Shown here: positions 30,972 through 40,586 of the stretch, piece by piece
How the letters are laid out: every line of letters begins with the position of its first letter
Numbering within the stretch: position 1 is the first letter of the stretch
DNA from: Melioribacteraceae bacterium
GTDB lineage: Bacteria > Bacteroidota > Ignavibacteria > Ignavibacteriales > Melioribacteraceae
DNA: 64,000 nt
Direction of reading: 5' to 3'
Assembly: GCA_016927595.1 (NCBI GenBank)
Contig: JAFGMI010000021.1
Span: 1 to 64,000, forward strand
Position numbers and translations under genes: made by a program
Notes under the pieces: generated by a model
What the model was told of the DNA's origin: nothing
What the model saw: only the letters and a program-made list of their open reading frames with translations
The model's database searches: none

Positions 30972-32834
30972 TCAGGTTCTGCCAAATCGTTTATCAAATT
31001 CCGTAAGTGATATTTTAATTACAATAGGTCTGCCGTGAGGACATACATAAGGCATTGAAGTAGCAAATAATTGATCGACTAACAGCCGCATTTCACGTTC
31101 ATTCAATTTGTCGCCTGCTTTTATGGCAGTCTTACAAGAAAATGATTTTGCAAGATTATCCCTTACATCAAGATTTTTTTCGACCCGATTCCTGCGATAT
31201 TCCGATAAAATATCCTTAAACGTTTCTGCTTCCGAACCGATATTAACATCCGATGGAACCCCAATAATCTCTATGGTTCGTCTGCTCAAATATTTTAAGC
31301 TGAATCCGAGCTGAGTAAGATAGCTGTCAAGTTCTTTAGTAAGCTCATAGTCGGCTGGATCCAGTTCAACACTTTGTGAAAACAGTAGCTGCTGTGAAAA
31401 CGGCATGTTGGATTCGAAAGATTTCAATGCTTTTTCGTAAAGTATACGTTCGTGCGCTACATGCTGATCGATGATCATAAGACCCGTTTTAATCTGAGAA
31501 AGGATATACTTGTTGTGAAGAGAAATAATGAATGATGATTCTTCGCCGAATCTCTTTGATTCTGTATTCTCTGATTCATCGCTTTTATGTGCAATTTCTC
31601 TTCGTGTCTCATCGGGTGTAATATTCTGCTCAATACCGGTTATACCCAGTTTTTTATTCAGTGAATCGAACAGCAAGTCAATTTCATTATCATCGAATAT
31701 TCCTGTACCTTTGCTGTTCCCTGGACCAGTCCTGAAATTCGGGACATCGGAAAAATCGTTACCGGCAGTTTCGCGATAATTCGTAAACGATAATTTATCG
31801 CCGGCAATTCCCGCATTGGTAATTTTCACACTTGGAACAAGATCGTATTTACCAAGTGCTTTTTTAACTACTGCATTAATAAACTTGTAAATAGTTTTCT
31901 CATCTTCAAATTTTACTTCCAGCTTTGACGGATGCACGTTTATGTCAATTTTCTCGGGATCAATGCTCAGATAAATTACGAAGAACGGATAATCACCCTT
32001 TTCCAGAATATTTTCATAAGCGCTGAATACTGCATGATTAATTATTTTGCTGGTAACGTATCTTCGGTTTATAAACAGGTACTGATCGCCTTTGCTTTTT
32101 TTGAGATAAGTGGGCTTGGCTGCGCAACCTTCAATTTTTATAAAATCGCTTTCCTCATGCAATTCGACAACCGCATCATATATATTGTCTGCAATAACAT
32201 CTTCAAGCCGGTTTCTTTCGGAAGCAGAACTGAAATCAAATATTAAATCGTCATCATTTGTTAACTGAAAAGACACTCCCGGATTACTTAATGCTGCCCG
32301 CTTAAAAGTTTCAATCAAATGCTTCAGCTCAGTCGAATTACTTTTCAGAAAATTTCTTCTGGCGGGAGTATTATAAAACAGATTCTTGACTGAAATTGAT
32401 GTGCCTTTTTTAAAGGATCCTTTTTCATGTATTAAACCGGATTCATCGTCATATCTTATGAGAGTACCAAGTTCATCATCATACCGTTCGGTTTTTAGTT
32501 CCAGTCTGCTTACCGCTGCAATTGAGCTTAATGCCTCGCCTCTGAACCCGTAAGTTGTAATCCTGTCGAGATCTTCTACTGTTTTAATCTTACTTGTAGC
32601 ATGACGCATTGTGCACTTAAGAGCGTCCTGAAACGACATTCCACTGCCGTCGTCAGCAACTTGTATCAGAGATTTCCCCGCATTTTTAATAAATACTTCT
32701 ATCTTTTTGGAACCAGCATCGAGTGAATTTTCTATCAATTCCTTCAGCACTGAAGCGGGTCTCTGTACAACTTCTCCTGCAGCTATCTTATTTGCTATAT
32801 AATCGGGTAATATTTTTATTTCTTCGTAATTCAT
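30972..32834 (-). CDS. mutL: DNA mismatch repair protein MutL, endonuclease type
   Basis: A 620-residue mismatch-repair protein. The GHKL ATPase motifs are intact: IAAGEVVQRPASVLKELIEN, DDGSGM and TTYGFRGEALSSIAAV. The C-terminal domain has DQHVAHERILYE, close to the DQHA(x)2E(x)4E endonuclease motif, plus CPHGRP near the end. This makes it the nicking type found in organisms without MutH. The linker between the domains is of moderate length. folA follows on the same strand 44 bases downstream of mutL's own start region, so mutL is probably transcribed with or after folA. Confidence 0.96.
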   Translation of the reverse strand: MNYEEIKILPDYIANKIAAGEVVQRPASVLKELIENSLDAGSKKIEVFIKNAGKSLIQVADDGSGMSFQDALKCTMRHATSKIKTVEDLDRITTYGFRGEALSSIAAVSRLELKTERYDDELGTLIRYDDESGLIHEKGSFKKGTSISVKNLFYNTPARRNFLKSNSTELKHLIETFKRAALSNPGVSFQLTNDDDLIFDFSSASERNRLEDVIADNIYDAVVELHEESDFIKIEGCAAKPTYLKKSKGDQYLFINRRYVTSKIINHAVFSAYENILEKGDYPFFVIYLSIDPEKIDINVHPSKLEVKFEDEKTIYKFINAVVKKALGKYDLVPSVKITNAGIAGDKLSFTNYRETAGNDFSDVPNFRTGPGNSKGTGIFDDNEIDLLFDSLNKKLGITGIEQNITPDETRREIAHKSDESENTESKRFGEESSFIISLHNKYILSQIKTGLMIIDQHVAHERILYEKALKSFESNMPFSQQLLFSQSVELDPADYELTKELDSYLTQLGFSLKYLSRRTIEIIGVPSDVNIGSEAETFKDILSEYRRNRVEKNLDVRDNLAKSFSCKTAIKAGDKLNEREMRLLVDQLFATSMPYVCPHGRPIVIKISLTEFDKRFGRT

Positions 32835-32878
32835 AAGCTGTAATAATCTTTTGATCAGGGCTTCTAAGATAAGAAAAT

Positions 32879-33361
32879 TTATTGACTGGTTCTTCTATAG
32901 GTAGTAATTACAAAATCCTTTTTACTTATTATTTCCGTAGAGAGCCACTTATTTTCGTCAATTGCGGGGAAAAAAACATCACCTTCATGTTCGCCGGCGA
33001 TGTGACTTATTATTAATTTATCTGCTTTATCTATAAATTGCTTAAATACTTCCCCGCCGCCGATTATAAATAATTCACTGAAATATTTCGCCTTAACGAT
33101 GTCCAAAGCATCATCAAAAGAATTAACATAAAGAAGATTCTGATCATCTGAAGTTTTATTTGTATCGCGTGTAAGCACAATGTTCAGTCTGTCCTTAAGC
33201 ATACCGCCAATGGAATCATAAGTTTTTCTTCCCATCAGGACAGAATGACCAATAGTTGTTTTTTTGAAATGAGCAATATCCTCACGAATTTTCCATGGAA
33301 TGGAATTATTAAGACCGATGACATTCGCATTATCTATGGAGGCAATTATTGTAATATTCAC
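32879..33361 (-). CDS. folA: Dihydrofolate reductase
   Basis: A 160-residue NADPH-dependent reductase producing tetrahydrofolate. Family motifs are IIASIDNANVIGLNNSIPW at the N-terminus, MGRKTYDSIGG near residue 42, NIVLTRD, and LFIIGGGEVFKQFID near residue 95. The start is GTG with only a weak Shine-Dalgarno. It lies 12 bases after the PEGA lipoprotein gene and between thyX and mutL. Its presence with ThyX is notable, because ThyX does not oxidise tetrahydrofolate and many ThyX organisms manage without FolA. Confidence 0.95.
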   Translation of the reverse strand: MNITIIASIDNANVIGLNNSIPWKIREDIAHFKKTTIGHSVLMGRKTYDSIGGMLKDRLNIVLTRDTNKTSDDQNLLYVNSFDDALDIVKAKYFSELFIIGGGEVFKQFIDKADKLIISHIAGEHEGDVFFPAIDENKWLSTEIISKKDFVITTYRRTSQ

Positions 33362-33373
33362 AAATCTCTGAAC

Positions 33374-33688
33374 TCAATTTTCCATTTTGACAATGATTGT
33401 TTTTGTTGCATTATCATTTAATGTAACCACAACGGTTGAGTCAATTAAACCGCCTAATTTAAGAGTAATCTGGTAACTGCCAGGTTCAAGGTTTAATAAC
33501 CATGCAGGAGTTCTTTTTTCCGTGTAAATTCCGCTCAGAAAAATATGCGCACCTTCAGGAGATGATTCAATATACAGTTTGTTCATATTATTTCCAGAAG
33601 GATAAATTAAAGGATCTTCCCTGCAGCCGCTAAGCATAGTGCTTAAAAATAAAATCGGCAAAACCGGTTTTAACAATTTGCCCCACAT
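33374..33688 (-). CDS. PEGA-domain lipoprotein
   Basis: A 104-residue protein with a lipoprotein signal (PILFLSTMLSGC) and one PEGA domain (YIESSPEGAHIFLSG, then LEPGSYQITLKLGG). PEGA domains are small surface-exposed beta modules thought to bind carbohydrate or protein. It lies between thyX and folA on the same strand. The upstream gap of 78 bases contains a run of C residues just before the start. Function is unknown. Confidence 0.82.
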   Translation of the reverse strand: MWGKLLKPVLPILFLSTMLSGCREDPLIYPSGNNMNKLYIESSPEGAHIFLSGIYTEKRTPAWLLNLEPGSYQITLKLGGLIDSTVVVTLNDNATKTIIVKMEN

Positions 33689-33766
33689 GTTCTACCCCCC
33701 CTAATCACTCAGAAGTAAACATGTTTTATAAACCTTTTAAAAACAATACACTTTTTTTCCCCTGAA

Positions 33767-34699
33767 TCATACCCGCCAGGGAAGTTTCACAGAGAGTCTG
33801 TAAGCTTTTTCCTCGAATTCAATACGTTCAAGATTTTGCTTTAATGAGCCGTCTTTTCGTGTCTCAAGCCATCCGGCTCTTTCAGCAAGTTTTAACCCTG
33901 TTTCAGTATCGTTTTTAATGATGCTTGATAAGACATCGAGTTCAAGTTTTGAGAATTCCCGTGATCCCAGGCGATAGTCTTCGAATGCTTCCCATGCAAG
34001 CGGCGCCCATCTTTTTACTATCTCATAGCCGATAGTTTCCGAATACTTGCGTATTTCATATTGAGCATGCTTATCCATTCTGAGTTCAAGGAAATGGAGA
34101 AGATTATGCAGATCAATTTTCCAGTAAGCTTCTGTATAAGTTGCAAGTGGCAGATCTTTTCTTGCCTGTTCACGCGCAATACCCAAATCAATTCTTTTAT
34201 TATAAATATTTCTTGAGAGATCGTGAAGCTTCAATTCCTCCAGGGTTAACTCTTCCCCGAGTTTCTCGTCGGCAAATCCTTCACTCCCCTGTTTGTTAGA
34301 TTTAGATTGAATTCTCCATTCATTTTTAGCCGTAGTCTGAGCAGCATCAATTGCAATTGAATAGCGGGTTGAATATTCATTTATATTTGCGGTTCTATGT
34401 CGTATCCATTGTCTCCAGCAATCCATAGGTACGCGCAGATGCAGTTTTATTTCGCACATTTCAAAAGGTGTAGTATGTCTGTGACGCATTAAATACCTTA
34501 TCAGACCTCGGTCCTGCTGTACCTGCTTTGTTCCTTTACCGTAAGAGACTCTAGCCGCCTGCACAATTGATTCATCGGTGCCCATATAATCGATTACACG
34601 GACAAAGCCATCATTCAGAACAGGGAATGGTTTTCCTAATATTTTATCCAGCTCGGTTACTTTTATAGCTTCTATTTTCTCAAATTTCTGATTACTCAT
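33767..34699 (-). CDS. thyX: Flavin-dependent thymidylate synthase
   Basis: A 310-residue FAD enzyme that makes dTMP from dUMP using methylenetetrahydrofolate as the carbon source. The ThyX motif RHRTANINEYSTRYS is intact near residue 98, preceded by YLMRHRHTTPFEMCEIKLHL. LDLHNLLHFLELRMDKHAQYE and YSETIGYEIVKRWAPLAWEAF complete the family. It is longer than the 220-250 residues of many ThyX proteins because of C-terminal and loop extensions. Downstream, in the same direction, lie the PEGA lipoprotein and folA. Confidence 0.96.
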   Translation of the reverse strand: MSNQKFEKIEAIKVTELDKILGKPFPVLNDGFVRVIDYMGTDESIVQAARVSYGKGTKQVQQDRGLIRYLMRHRHTTPFEMCEIKLHLRVPMDCWRQWIRHRTANINEYSTRYSIAIDAAQTTAKNEWRIQSKSNKQGSEGFADEKLGEELTLEELKLHDLSRNIYNKRIDLGIAREQARKDLPLATYTEAYWKIDLHNLLHFLELRMDKHAQYEIRKYSETIGYEIVKRWAPLAWEAFEDYRLGSREFSKLELDVLSSIIKNDTETGLKLAERAGWLETRKDGSLKQNLERIEFEEKAYRLSVKLPWRV

Positions 34700-34781
34700 T
34701 AAGCAAAGCCTTTATTTAATTGATTAAAATCCGAGAGGCAAGATACAAAAATAAAGGTGAACGATGAGAAGATTTTCATTT

Positions 34782-35282
34782 TTAATCGATTTTATCGAAT
34801 GCATCAATAAGATCGTACTTTGTTCTGAGTAAATCCTGCGAAATAACTTTTACCTCTCCAAGAGCAGGCATGAAGTTGGTATCGCCGTTCCATCGCGGCA
34901 ACACATGAAAATGAATATGAGTATCAATTCCTGCTCCGGCTGCCTTGCCGATATTTGCTCCTATATTGAATCCGTGAGGTTTCATAACGACAGCAAGAGC
35001 ACTTGATGATTTCTGTATTAATTTCATTATTTCAATATTCTCTTCAGCGGAAAGCTCATTCAGAGATGATATATGTCTGAAAGGAACAACCATCATGTGA
35101 CCGTTATTGTACGGGTATAAATTCAAAACTACAAATGCCTTTTCACCTTTATATACCAGTAAATTTTTGTTGTCTTTTACATCCTTGGCGGCTGTTTCAC
35201 AGAAAATACAACCTTCATCCCCCTTCTTATCCTTAAAGGATTCTATATACTGAGAACGCCATGGAGACCATAATCTATCCAT
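34782..35282 (-). CDS. HIT-family nucleotide hydrolase/transferase
   Basis: A 166-residue histidine-triad protein. HIHFHVLPRW provides the HxHxH catalytic triad near residue 132, and the N-terminal segment GCIFCETAAKD carries a possible zinc-site CxxC. YPYNNGHMMVVPFRHI is typical of the Fhit/AP4A phosphorylase-like subgroup found in many bacteria, which acts on AP(n)A or adenylyl conjugates. The exact substrate is unknown. The fusA-paralogue terminator lies just upstream, so it probably has its own promoter. Confidence 0.93.
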   Translation of the reverse strand: MDRLWSPWRSQYIESFKDKKGDEGCIFCETAAKDVKDNKNLLVYKGEKAFVVLNLYPYNNGHMMVVPFRHISSLNELSAEENIEIMKLIQKSSSALAVVMKPHGFNIGANIGKAAGAGIDTHIHFHVLPRWNGDTNFMPALGEVKVISQDLLRTKYDLIDAFDKID

Positions 35283-35297
35283 ACAAACCTCATAAAC

Positions 35298-35327
35298 AAA
35301 AAAGGCGGGATAATACTCCCGCCCTTT
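35298..35327 (-). terminator. Rho-independent terminator after the EF-G-like gene
   Basis: On the minus strand, GGCGGGA, a six-base loop and TCCCGCC form a seven-pair GC-rich stem followed by six T. It lies 16 or more bases after the stop of the EF-G-like gene and just before the HIT gene start. Confidence 0.9.
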
Positions 35328-35342
35328 TCTGAATAGTTAAAT

Positions 35343-37433
35343 TTAATCTTCTTCTTTCGATTTTTGATATTCCTCTATTACCTTCGCTTCAATATCTTTA
35401 GGTACTTCTTCATAACTTGAGAACTGTCTGGAGTGAACACCTCTCCCGGAAGTTAAACTTCTAAGGTGAGTGGAATACTTATACAATTCAGCCAGAGGTA
35501 CGCGAGCCTTAATTATCTGGAAAGGTCCTTCAGAATCCATACCCAGAATTTTACCTCTCCTGCTAGAAATATCGCCCATAACATCGCCCATGTATTCTTC
35601 GGGTACTTTAACTGTAATTTCGTAAATCGGTTCAAGTATTACAGGTTTTGCTTCCATAAAGCCTTTCTTGAAAGCTTGTGATGCTGCAATTTTGAAAGAT
35701 ACTTCATCGGAGTCGACGTTATGGAAGGAGCCGAAATGCAGTGTGACTTTTACATCAATAACTTTGCTGCCGGTTAAAACTCCCTTAGTCATAATCTCGT
35801 TTAATCCTTTCTCAACTGCAGGTATAAATCTGCCGGGAACAACTCCGCCTACAATTGCATCAACAAATTCAAATCCTGTACCTCTGGGCAGCGGTTCAAG
35901 TTTCAGAACAACATGACCGTATTGACCTCTGCCGCCAGATTGCTTCTTATGCTTGTACTCTGCGTTCTCAACAACACCCTTAATTGTTTCTCTGTACGGA
36001 ATTCTCGGCTCAACTATATCTACCTCTACTCCATATCTGTCCTTTAACAATTTGACAGCGAGATCCAGTTGTAGTTCACCCTGACCTGATAAAATAGTCT
36101 GCGACAATTCGGGATCGTAATGAACAGAAAGGGTCGGATCTTCTTCATGTGCTATATGAAGACCTGTTGATATTTTATCCTCATCCCCTTTAGCTCGAGG
36201 TTTAATGGCACCTCTGATAACCGCTACAGGGACTTCGAAAGAATCGATTATAACCGAATAATTTTTTGAAGCAAGAGTATTACCGGTATGGGTATCTTTA
36301 AGTTTTACAACTGCTCCGATATCGCCTGCATTAAGCTTTGAAACTTCTTTTCTGTTTTTGCCATTTAATACAAATAACTGTCCGATTCTTTCGGATTTAT
36401 TATTTTTCGTGTTCATCAGATCGATACCGGCACTTACACTTCCGGACATAACCTTGAATATTGATAACTCACCGACATGCTGTTCGGAAAGTGATTTAAA
36501 TACGAGTAAAGATGGTTCGCCTTTCTCGTCACATTTAATTTCAACGGGACTGTCATTGCCTGCGAGAGTACCCGTCATAGGTTTTCTTTCGTTTGGAGCA
36601 GGGAAATATTCTGCAACGAAGTCGAGGAAGTTGTTCAGACCAACTCCTTTAGCTGCCGAAACTGCAAAAACGGGTACGAATGAACCGTTAACAATCGCCT
36701 TCTTAAGTCCGCTTGTGAGATCTTCTTCACTTAGAGTGCCTTCCTCAAAAAATTTATTCATCAATTCTTCACTGGATTCGGCAATTTTCTCTATTAATTC
36801 CTCACGCATCGATTCAGCTTCATCTTTATGATCTGCTGAAATATCATTTATCTTAACATCATTGGAATTAATATCAACATAGGTGAATTCCTTCATCTTA
36901 ATTATATCAACAACCGATGTAAAGTTTAATCCTTCGTTAGCCGGAAAGGAGATAACAGTTGCATCCTTGCTTAAACGGCTTCTGACCATTTCGACTGTTT
37001 CATTAAAATTAGAATGTTCATTATCCACTTTATTAATCAGAACTGCTCCCGGAATACTTTTGCGGACTACATAATCCCATGTAGATTCTGTTCCTACTTC
37101 AACTCCTTCGGCAGATTTAACAACAACTACTGCCGTATCACTTACGTGCAGACTACTGAACACCTGACCTATAAAATCAGAATAGCCCGGTGTATCAAGA
37201 ATATTGATCTTTTTATTATTCCATTCAATATGCAGAGCGGATGAAGAGATTGATATCTGCTTATCTATTTCATTTTTATTAAAGTCGGAAATAGTATTTC
37301 CTTCTTCAATTTTACCTATCCTGTTTGTTTCGCCGGCTTTATAAAGTAATACTTCCGAAATGGAAGTTTTGCCGCTGCCTCCATGACCAATAAAAGCTAT
37401 ATTCCGGATTGATTCCGCAGTGTACTCTTTCAA
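35343..37433 (-). CDS. Elongation factor G-like translation GTPase (EF-G2 type)
   Basis: A 696-residue translational GTPase. G1 is GHGGSGKTS, where true EF-G usually has AHIDAGKTT. G3 is DTPGYSDF, G4 is INKVD, and EF-G domains II-V follow (EPRIPYRETI; YGHVVLKLEPLPRGTGFEFV). The N-terminal SIRNIAFIGHGGSGKT and the shortened G-domain insertion place it with the FusA2/EF-G-like paralogues, whose role is distinct from canonical translocation. No rpsL/rpsG/tufA genes are nearby, which also argues against the main fusA. The start is TTG with GGAGAG upstream. A terminator follows. Confidence 0.9.
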   Translation of the reverse strand: MKEYTAESIRNIAFIGHGGSGKTSISEVLLYKAGETNRIGKIEEGNTISDFNKNEIDKQISISSSALHIEWNNKKINILDTPGYSDFIGQVFSSLHVSDTAVVVVKSAEGVEVGTESTWDYVVRKSIPGAVLINKVDNEHSNFNETVEMVRSRLSKDATVISFPANEGLNFTSVVDIIKMKEFTYVDINSNDVKINDISADHKDEAESMREELIEKIAESSEELMNKFFEEGTLSEEDLTSGLKKAIVNGSFVPVFAVSAAKGVGLNNFLDFVAEYFPAPNERKPMTGTLAGNDSPVEIKCDEKGEPSLLVFKSLSEQHVGELSIFKVMSGSVSAGIDLMNTKNNKSERIGQLFVLNGKNRKEVSKLNAGDIGAVVKLKDTHTGNTLASKNYSVIIDSFEVPVAVIRGAIKPRAKGDEDKISTGLHIAHEEDPTLSVHYDPELSQTILSGQGELQLDLAVKLLKDRYGVEVDIVEPRIPYRETIKGVVENAEYKHKKQSGGRGQYGHVVLKLEPLPRGTGFEFVDAIVGGVVPGRFIPAVEKGLNEIMTKGVLTGSKVIDVKVTLHFGSFHNVDSDEVSFKIAASQAFKKGFMEAKPVILEPIYEITVKVPEEYMGDVMGDISSRRGKILGMDSEGPFQIIKARVPLAELYKYSTHLRSLTSGRGVHSRQFSSYEEVPKDIEAKVIEEYQKSKEED

Positions 37434-37466
37434 CTTGTCTCTCCTGATTTAATTTCCGATTCAATA

Positions 37467-37844
37467 TTATTTTGATATGTCTTTTACAAATGCTGAAAAT
37501 CCTTTTATTATGGCTTTCAGATTATTTATAAAGATTATTATCTGGTTATCTGCCGTTTCACTTTTAAATCTGTCCTTAAAACTGACAATTTTAGATTTAA
37601 CTTCCTCAATCGTATCGTTCAAATCCGATACCTGCTTTTTAGCAGTTGAACTAACTTCAAGAGCCTGTTCAGTAATTTGATTAAGATTCTTAATTACCGG
37701 AATAGTCTCATCAGTTAAATCATGTATATCCTTTTTTATCGAATCTACAGATTCGCTTAATTTATTGAGTGAAATTATCAAATAAATACAAAGTGCCGAA
37801 CCGGCGATCAACAGTACCGCCAAAAGTATATCTATTAAAGTCAT
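37467..37844 (-). CDS. DUF948-like membrane-anchored coiled-coil protein
   Basis: A 125-residue protein with one N-terminal membrane helix (IDILLAVLLIAGSALCIYLII) and a long amphipathic region (VDSIKKDIHDLTDETIPVIKNL) with heptad-like spacing. This layout is that of DUF948/YtxG-like proteins, which often sit beside YtxH, as here. The cellular role is unknown. It ends 33 bases before the EF-G-like gene, and the YtxH-like gene is 18 bases upstream. Confidence 0.75.
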   Translation of the reverse strand: MTLIDILLAVLLIAGSALCIYLIISLNKLSESVDSIKKDIHDLTDETIPVIKNLNQITEQALEVSSTAKKQVSDLNDTIEEVKSKIVSFKDRFKSETADNQIIIFINNLKAIIKGFSAFVKDISK

Positions 37845-37862
37845 AACCCAACCAAAATTATA

Positions 37863-38279
37863 TTATGCGTCTTTTTCAGACTTATACGTATCTAAACCGG
37901 CTTTAACGGCTGATTTAAGCTTATCCCCTTTTTTCTCCAGGGATTTTTTCCCTTCTTCCACGTACTCACCGGTTTTTTTCTTGGCATTCTCAAGTATTTC
38001 TTCAGCCTCTTCCAGAAGAGCATCAACTTTCTCTTTGGCTTCGGTAATCAATTTCTCAGACTTATTCTTACCGTCATTGATAAGTTTGTTAGCCTTCTCT
38101 TTTGCATGTTCCAGATATTCCTCAGTTTCTTTGAAGAATTCATCCGATTTTTCACGTATATCTCCCCTGAGTTCCTTACCGGATTTAGGAGCGTATAACA
38201 AGGCTATTACAGAACCAACTATAGATCCTGTCAGAAAACCTACTATTAAACCTTTGCCTAATCCATTATCATCTGCCAT
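37863..38279 (-). CDS. YtxH-domain protein
   Basis: A 138-residue protein with a glycine-rich N-terminal helix (GLIVGFLTGSIVGSVIALLYAPKSGKELR), the YtxH signature, and a highly charged Lys/Glu-rich tail likely to be helical. YtxH proteins are induced by stress in Bacillus, but their activity is unknown. GGAGGTC lies just before the ATG. It is paired with the DUF948-like gene and is probably transcribed with it. Confidence 0.85.
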   Translation of the reverse strand: MADDNGLGKGLIVGFLTGSIVGSVIALLYAPKSGKELRGDIREKSDEFFKETEEYLEHAKEKANKLINDGKNKSEKLITEAKEKVDALLEEAEEILENAKKKTGEYVEEGKKSLEKKGDKLKSAVKAGLDTYKSEKDA

Positions 38280-38369
38280 AGTGACCTCCTAAAGTTTAAA
38301 AATTGGATTTTAAACATACCAACAGACATGCCTAAAATCAAGGATATAAGGGTCTGTATAATATCATGT

Positions 38370-39620
38370 TTATAAATTTTTTACAATCCGTCCGGCATAT
38401 GCAGAACATTTTACTGATTTTACGCCACTCATCCGGTTAGCGAGGTCGTATGTAACATATTTTGACTTTATTGTTTTTTTGATCGCATTTTCGATGATTA
38501 CTGCTGCCTCACTCCAGCCAATATACCGGAGCATAAGTACTCCCGACAGAATCAGCGAAGTCGGATTAATCTTATCCATTCCGGCATATTTCGGAGCAGA
38601 ACCGTGTGAAGCCTCGAATACACAAATGCTGTAACTCATATTTGCACCCGGCGCTAAGCCAAGTCCGCCTATCTGCGCAGCACATGCATCGGATAAATAG
38701 TCTCCAATCATATTAGGCGTGGCTAAAATTTCGAAATCGCCCGGTCTGAAGAGCAATTGCTGAAACATGCTGTCAATAATCCGGTCGTTTATGAGAATTT
38801 TTCCGGAAGGTATTTTACCTTTATATTTCCTATCCAATTCTTCTTCTGTTATGGTAATATCTGGGAAAAATTTCCTTGCTGCGTGGTAGCCCCAATCTTT
38901 AAATGAACCGTCAGTATATTTCATTATATTTCCTTTGTGAACCAGGGTTACGGTTTTTCTTTTATTCTCAATTGCATATTCAATTGCTTTTTTTACCAGT
39001 CTTATTGAAGCGAACTCGCTAATTGTTTTTATACCTATGCCTGATCCCGGGCTTATATTCTTTTTGAATTTTTGCGAAATGAATCCGATAACTTCCTTTG
39101 CGTCTTTCGAGTTTGCCTTAAATTCTATACCGGTATAAACATCTTCAGTGTTTTCCCTGAAAATAACTACATCGAGATTTCCTGGTTTTTTAACCGGACT
39201 AGGAACACCTGAAAAATATTTTACAGGACGAATGCATGCAAACAGATCAAGCTTTTGTCTCAATGCAACGTTAATACTTCGTATTCCTCCACTCACTGGA
39301 GTAGTAAGAGGTCCTTTGATAGCTACCTGATATTCTTTAATTGCATCAACTGTTTCTTTGGGCAACCATTGATTCTTGCCATAAATCTTGACCGCTTTTC
39401 TACCCGCATATATTTCCATCCAGTTTATTTTGCGTTTGGAATTGTATGCTTTTATAACAGCATTGTCGATAACTGACTTTGTAGCTTTCCAGATGTCGGG
39501 TCCGATTCCATCTCCTTCAATAAAAGGGATTATAGGGTTATCCGGAACAATGAGCCTGTCACCGTCAACATCAATTCTTTCCCCCGCCTTTGGAATTTTA
39601 ATGTGTCTGAATTTTTTCAT
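38370..39620 (-). CDS. icd: Isocitrate dehydrogenase, E. coli type
   Basis: A 416-residue TCA-cycle enzyme that makes 2-oxoglutarate, CO2 and NAD(P)H. The substrate loop [20 protein letters not shown] includes the Ser that E. coli phosphorylates. [16 protein letters not shown] is standard. HGSAPKYAG has the Lys-Tyr pair associated with NADP+ use. VTYDLANRM differs at one position from the usual TYDLARL. A second, shorter relative lies in the citrate cluster at 56708. It stands between the YtxH pair and a flippase-like gene, with no obvious operon partner. Confidence 0.95.
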   Translation of the reverse strand: MKKFRHIKIPKAGERIDVDGDRLIVPDNPIIPFIEGDGIGPDIWKATKSVIDNAVIKAYNSKRKINWMEIYAGRKAVKIYGKNQWLPKETVDAIKEYQVAIKGPLTTPVSGGIRSINVALRQKLDLFACIRPVKYFSGVPSPVKKPGNLDVVIFRENTEDVYTGIEFKANSKDAKEVIGFISQKFKKNISPGSGIGIKTISEFASIRLVKKAIEYAIENKRKTVTLVHKGNIMKYTDGSFKDWGYHAARKFFPDITITEEELDRKYKGKIPSGKILINDRIIDSMFQQLLFRPGDFEILATPNMIGDYLSDACAAQIGGLGLAPGANMSYSICVFEASHGSAPKYAGMDKINPTSLILSGVLMLRYIGWSEAAVIIENAIKKTIKSKYVTYDLANRMSGVKSVKCSAYAGRIVKNL

Positions 39621-39638
39621 TTGAGACCTCTGGCAATA

Positions 39639-40586
39639 TTACTGTTCTTTTAATACACCATATATTTTCTGGTAAAAGATCAAACTGATAATACCAACAA
39701 ATAATGCAAACCAAAGGGTAGCAATTCTTATCAACAGAGTTGAGGCAACCGCAATTTCTTTATCCAATCCATTTTGTAAAATGAGGTAAGTAAGAGAACC
39801 GTCTGTAATTCCCAGTCCTCCCGGCAGCATGGAAATGGATCCTAAAATTGTTGAGAAAGCATAAGTGAATGAAGCCCAGAATAAAGATATTTCCTTGCTA
39901 AAATTACTGAGAATTAAATAAAAACCAAAACACTCGAAAAACCATGCTGTAAAACTAAGCAGGATCATATTAAAAAGATGTCTGGGACGAACAAGTATAT
40001 ATGCACTTTCATACGCCTTGAATATTTCGGGTCCGTACTTTTTTATGACAGGAATCTTTCCGATTATTTTAATCAGGAATGTTCCTATGTCTTTTATTCC
40101 TATACTCAGTACAAGAGCGATGAAAAGTATTGATGTAATTATAATTATATTGAGTCCGGCATCGAATACTATTCCACCGGCAACTGCAATTATCAGCAAT
40201 GACAAAAAATCTGTAATTCGTTCTACAAGTACGATTGGGGCTGATCTGCTGACGGCGATACCATGATTCTGTTTAAGCATAAAACTTTTTAATAACTCAC
40301 CGAATTTCCCCGGTGTTACACTCATCACTAATCCTGATAAAAATATTATTAAGGATTCATTATGACTGATACGTATATCGAGGCAATGAAGATAATAATG
40401 CCACTTAAGAAATCTCGAGTAATAATTAAGCAATGAAAGTCCAAGAACCAATGCGAGCGGCAGGAATCCGAACTGATAGAAGAGATTAATTACTGAATTA
40501 TAATCGGCATAAACAGTAAGCAACAGATAGATAAGAGATGCAGCAATAATGGTATAGATGATATGCTTTTTAATTTTTGAAAGCAA
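39639..40586 (-). CDS. Lysylphosphatidylglycerol synthase transmembrane-region-like flippase
   Basis: A 315-residue integral membrane protein with about eight helices. The N-terminal AllLSLLNYYSRFLKWHYYL-type segment and VMSVTPGKFGELLKSFML are marks of the UPF0104/AglD/MprF-flippase family, which is associated with lipid transport. The start is TTG, directly after the maf stop (TGATTG), with AAGGTGG upstream. No aminoacyltransferase domain is attached, so lysinylation is not implied. Confidence 0.85.
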   Translation of the reverse strand: MLSKIKKHIIYTIIAASLIYLLLTVYADYNSVINLFYQFGFLPLALVLGLSLLNYYSRFLKWHYYLHCLDIRISHNESLIIFLSGLVMSVTPGKFGELLKSFMLKQNHGIAVSRSAPIVLVERITDFLSLLIIAVAGGIVFDAGLNIIIITSILFIALVLSIGIKDIGTFLIKIIGKIPVIKKYGPEIFKAYESAYILVRPRHLFNMILLSFTAWFFECFGFYLILSNFSKEISLFWASFTYAFSTILGSISMLPGGLGITDGSLTYLILQNGLDKEIAVASTLLIRIATLWFALFVGIISLIFYQKIYGVLKEQ

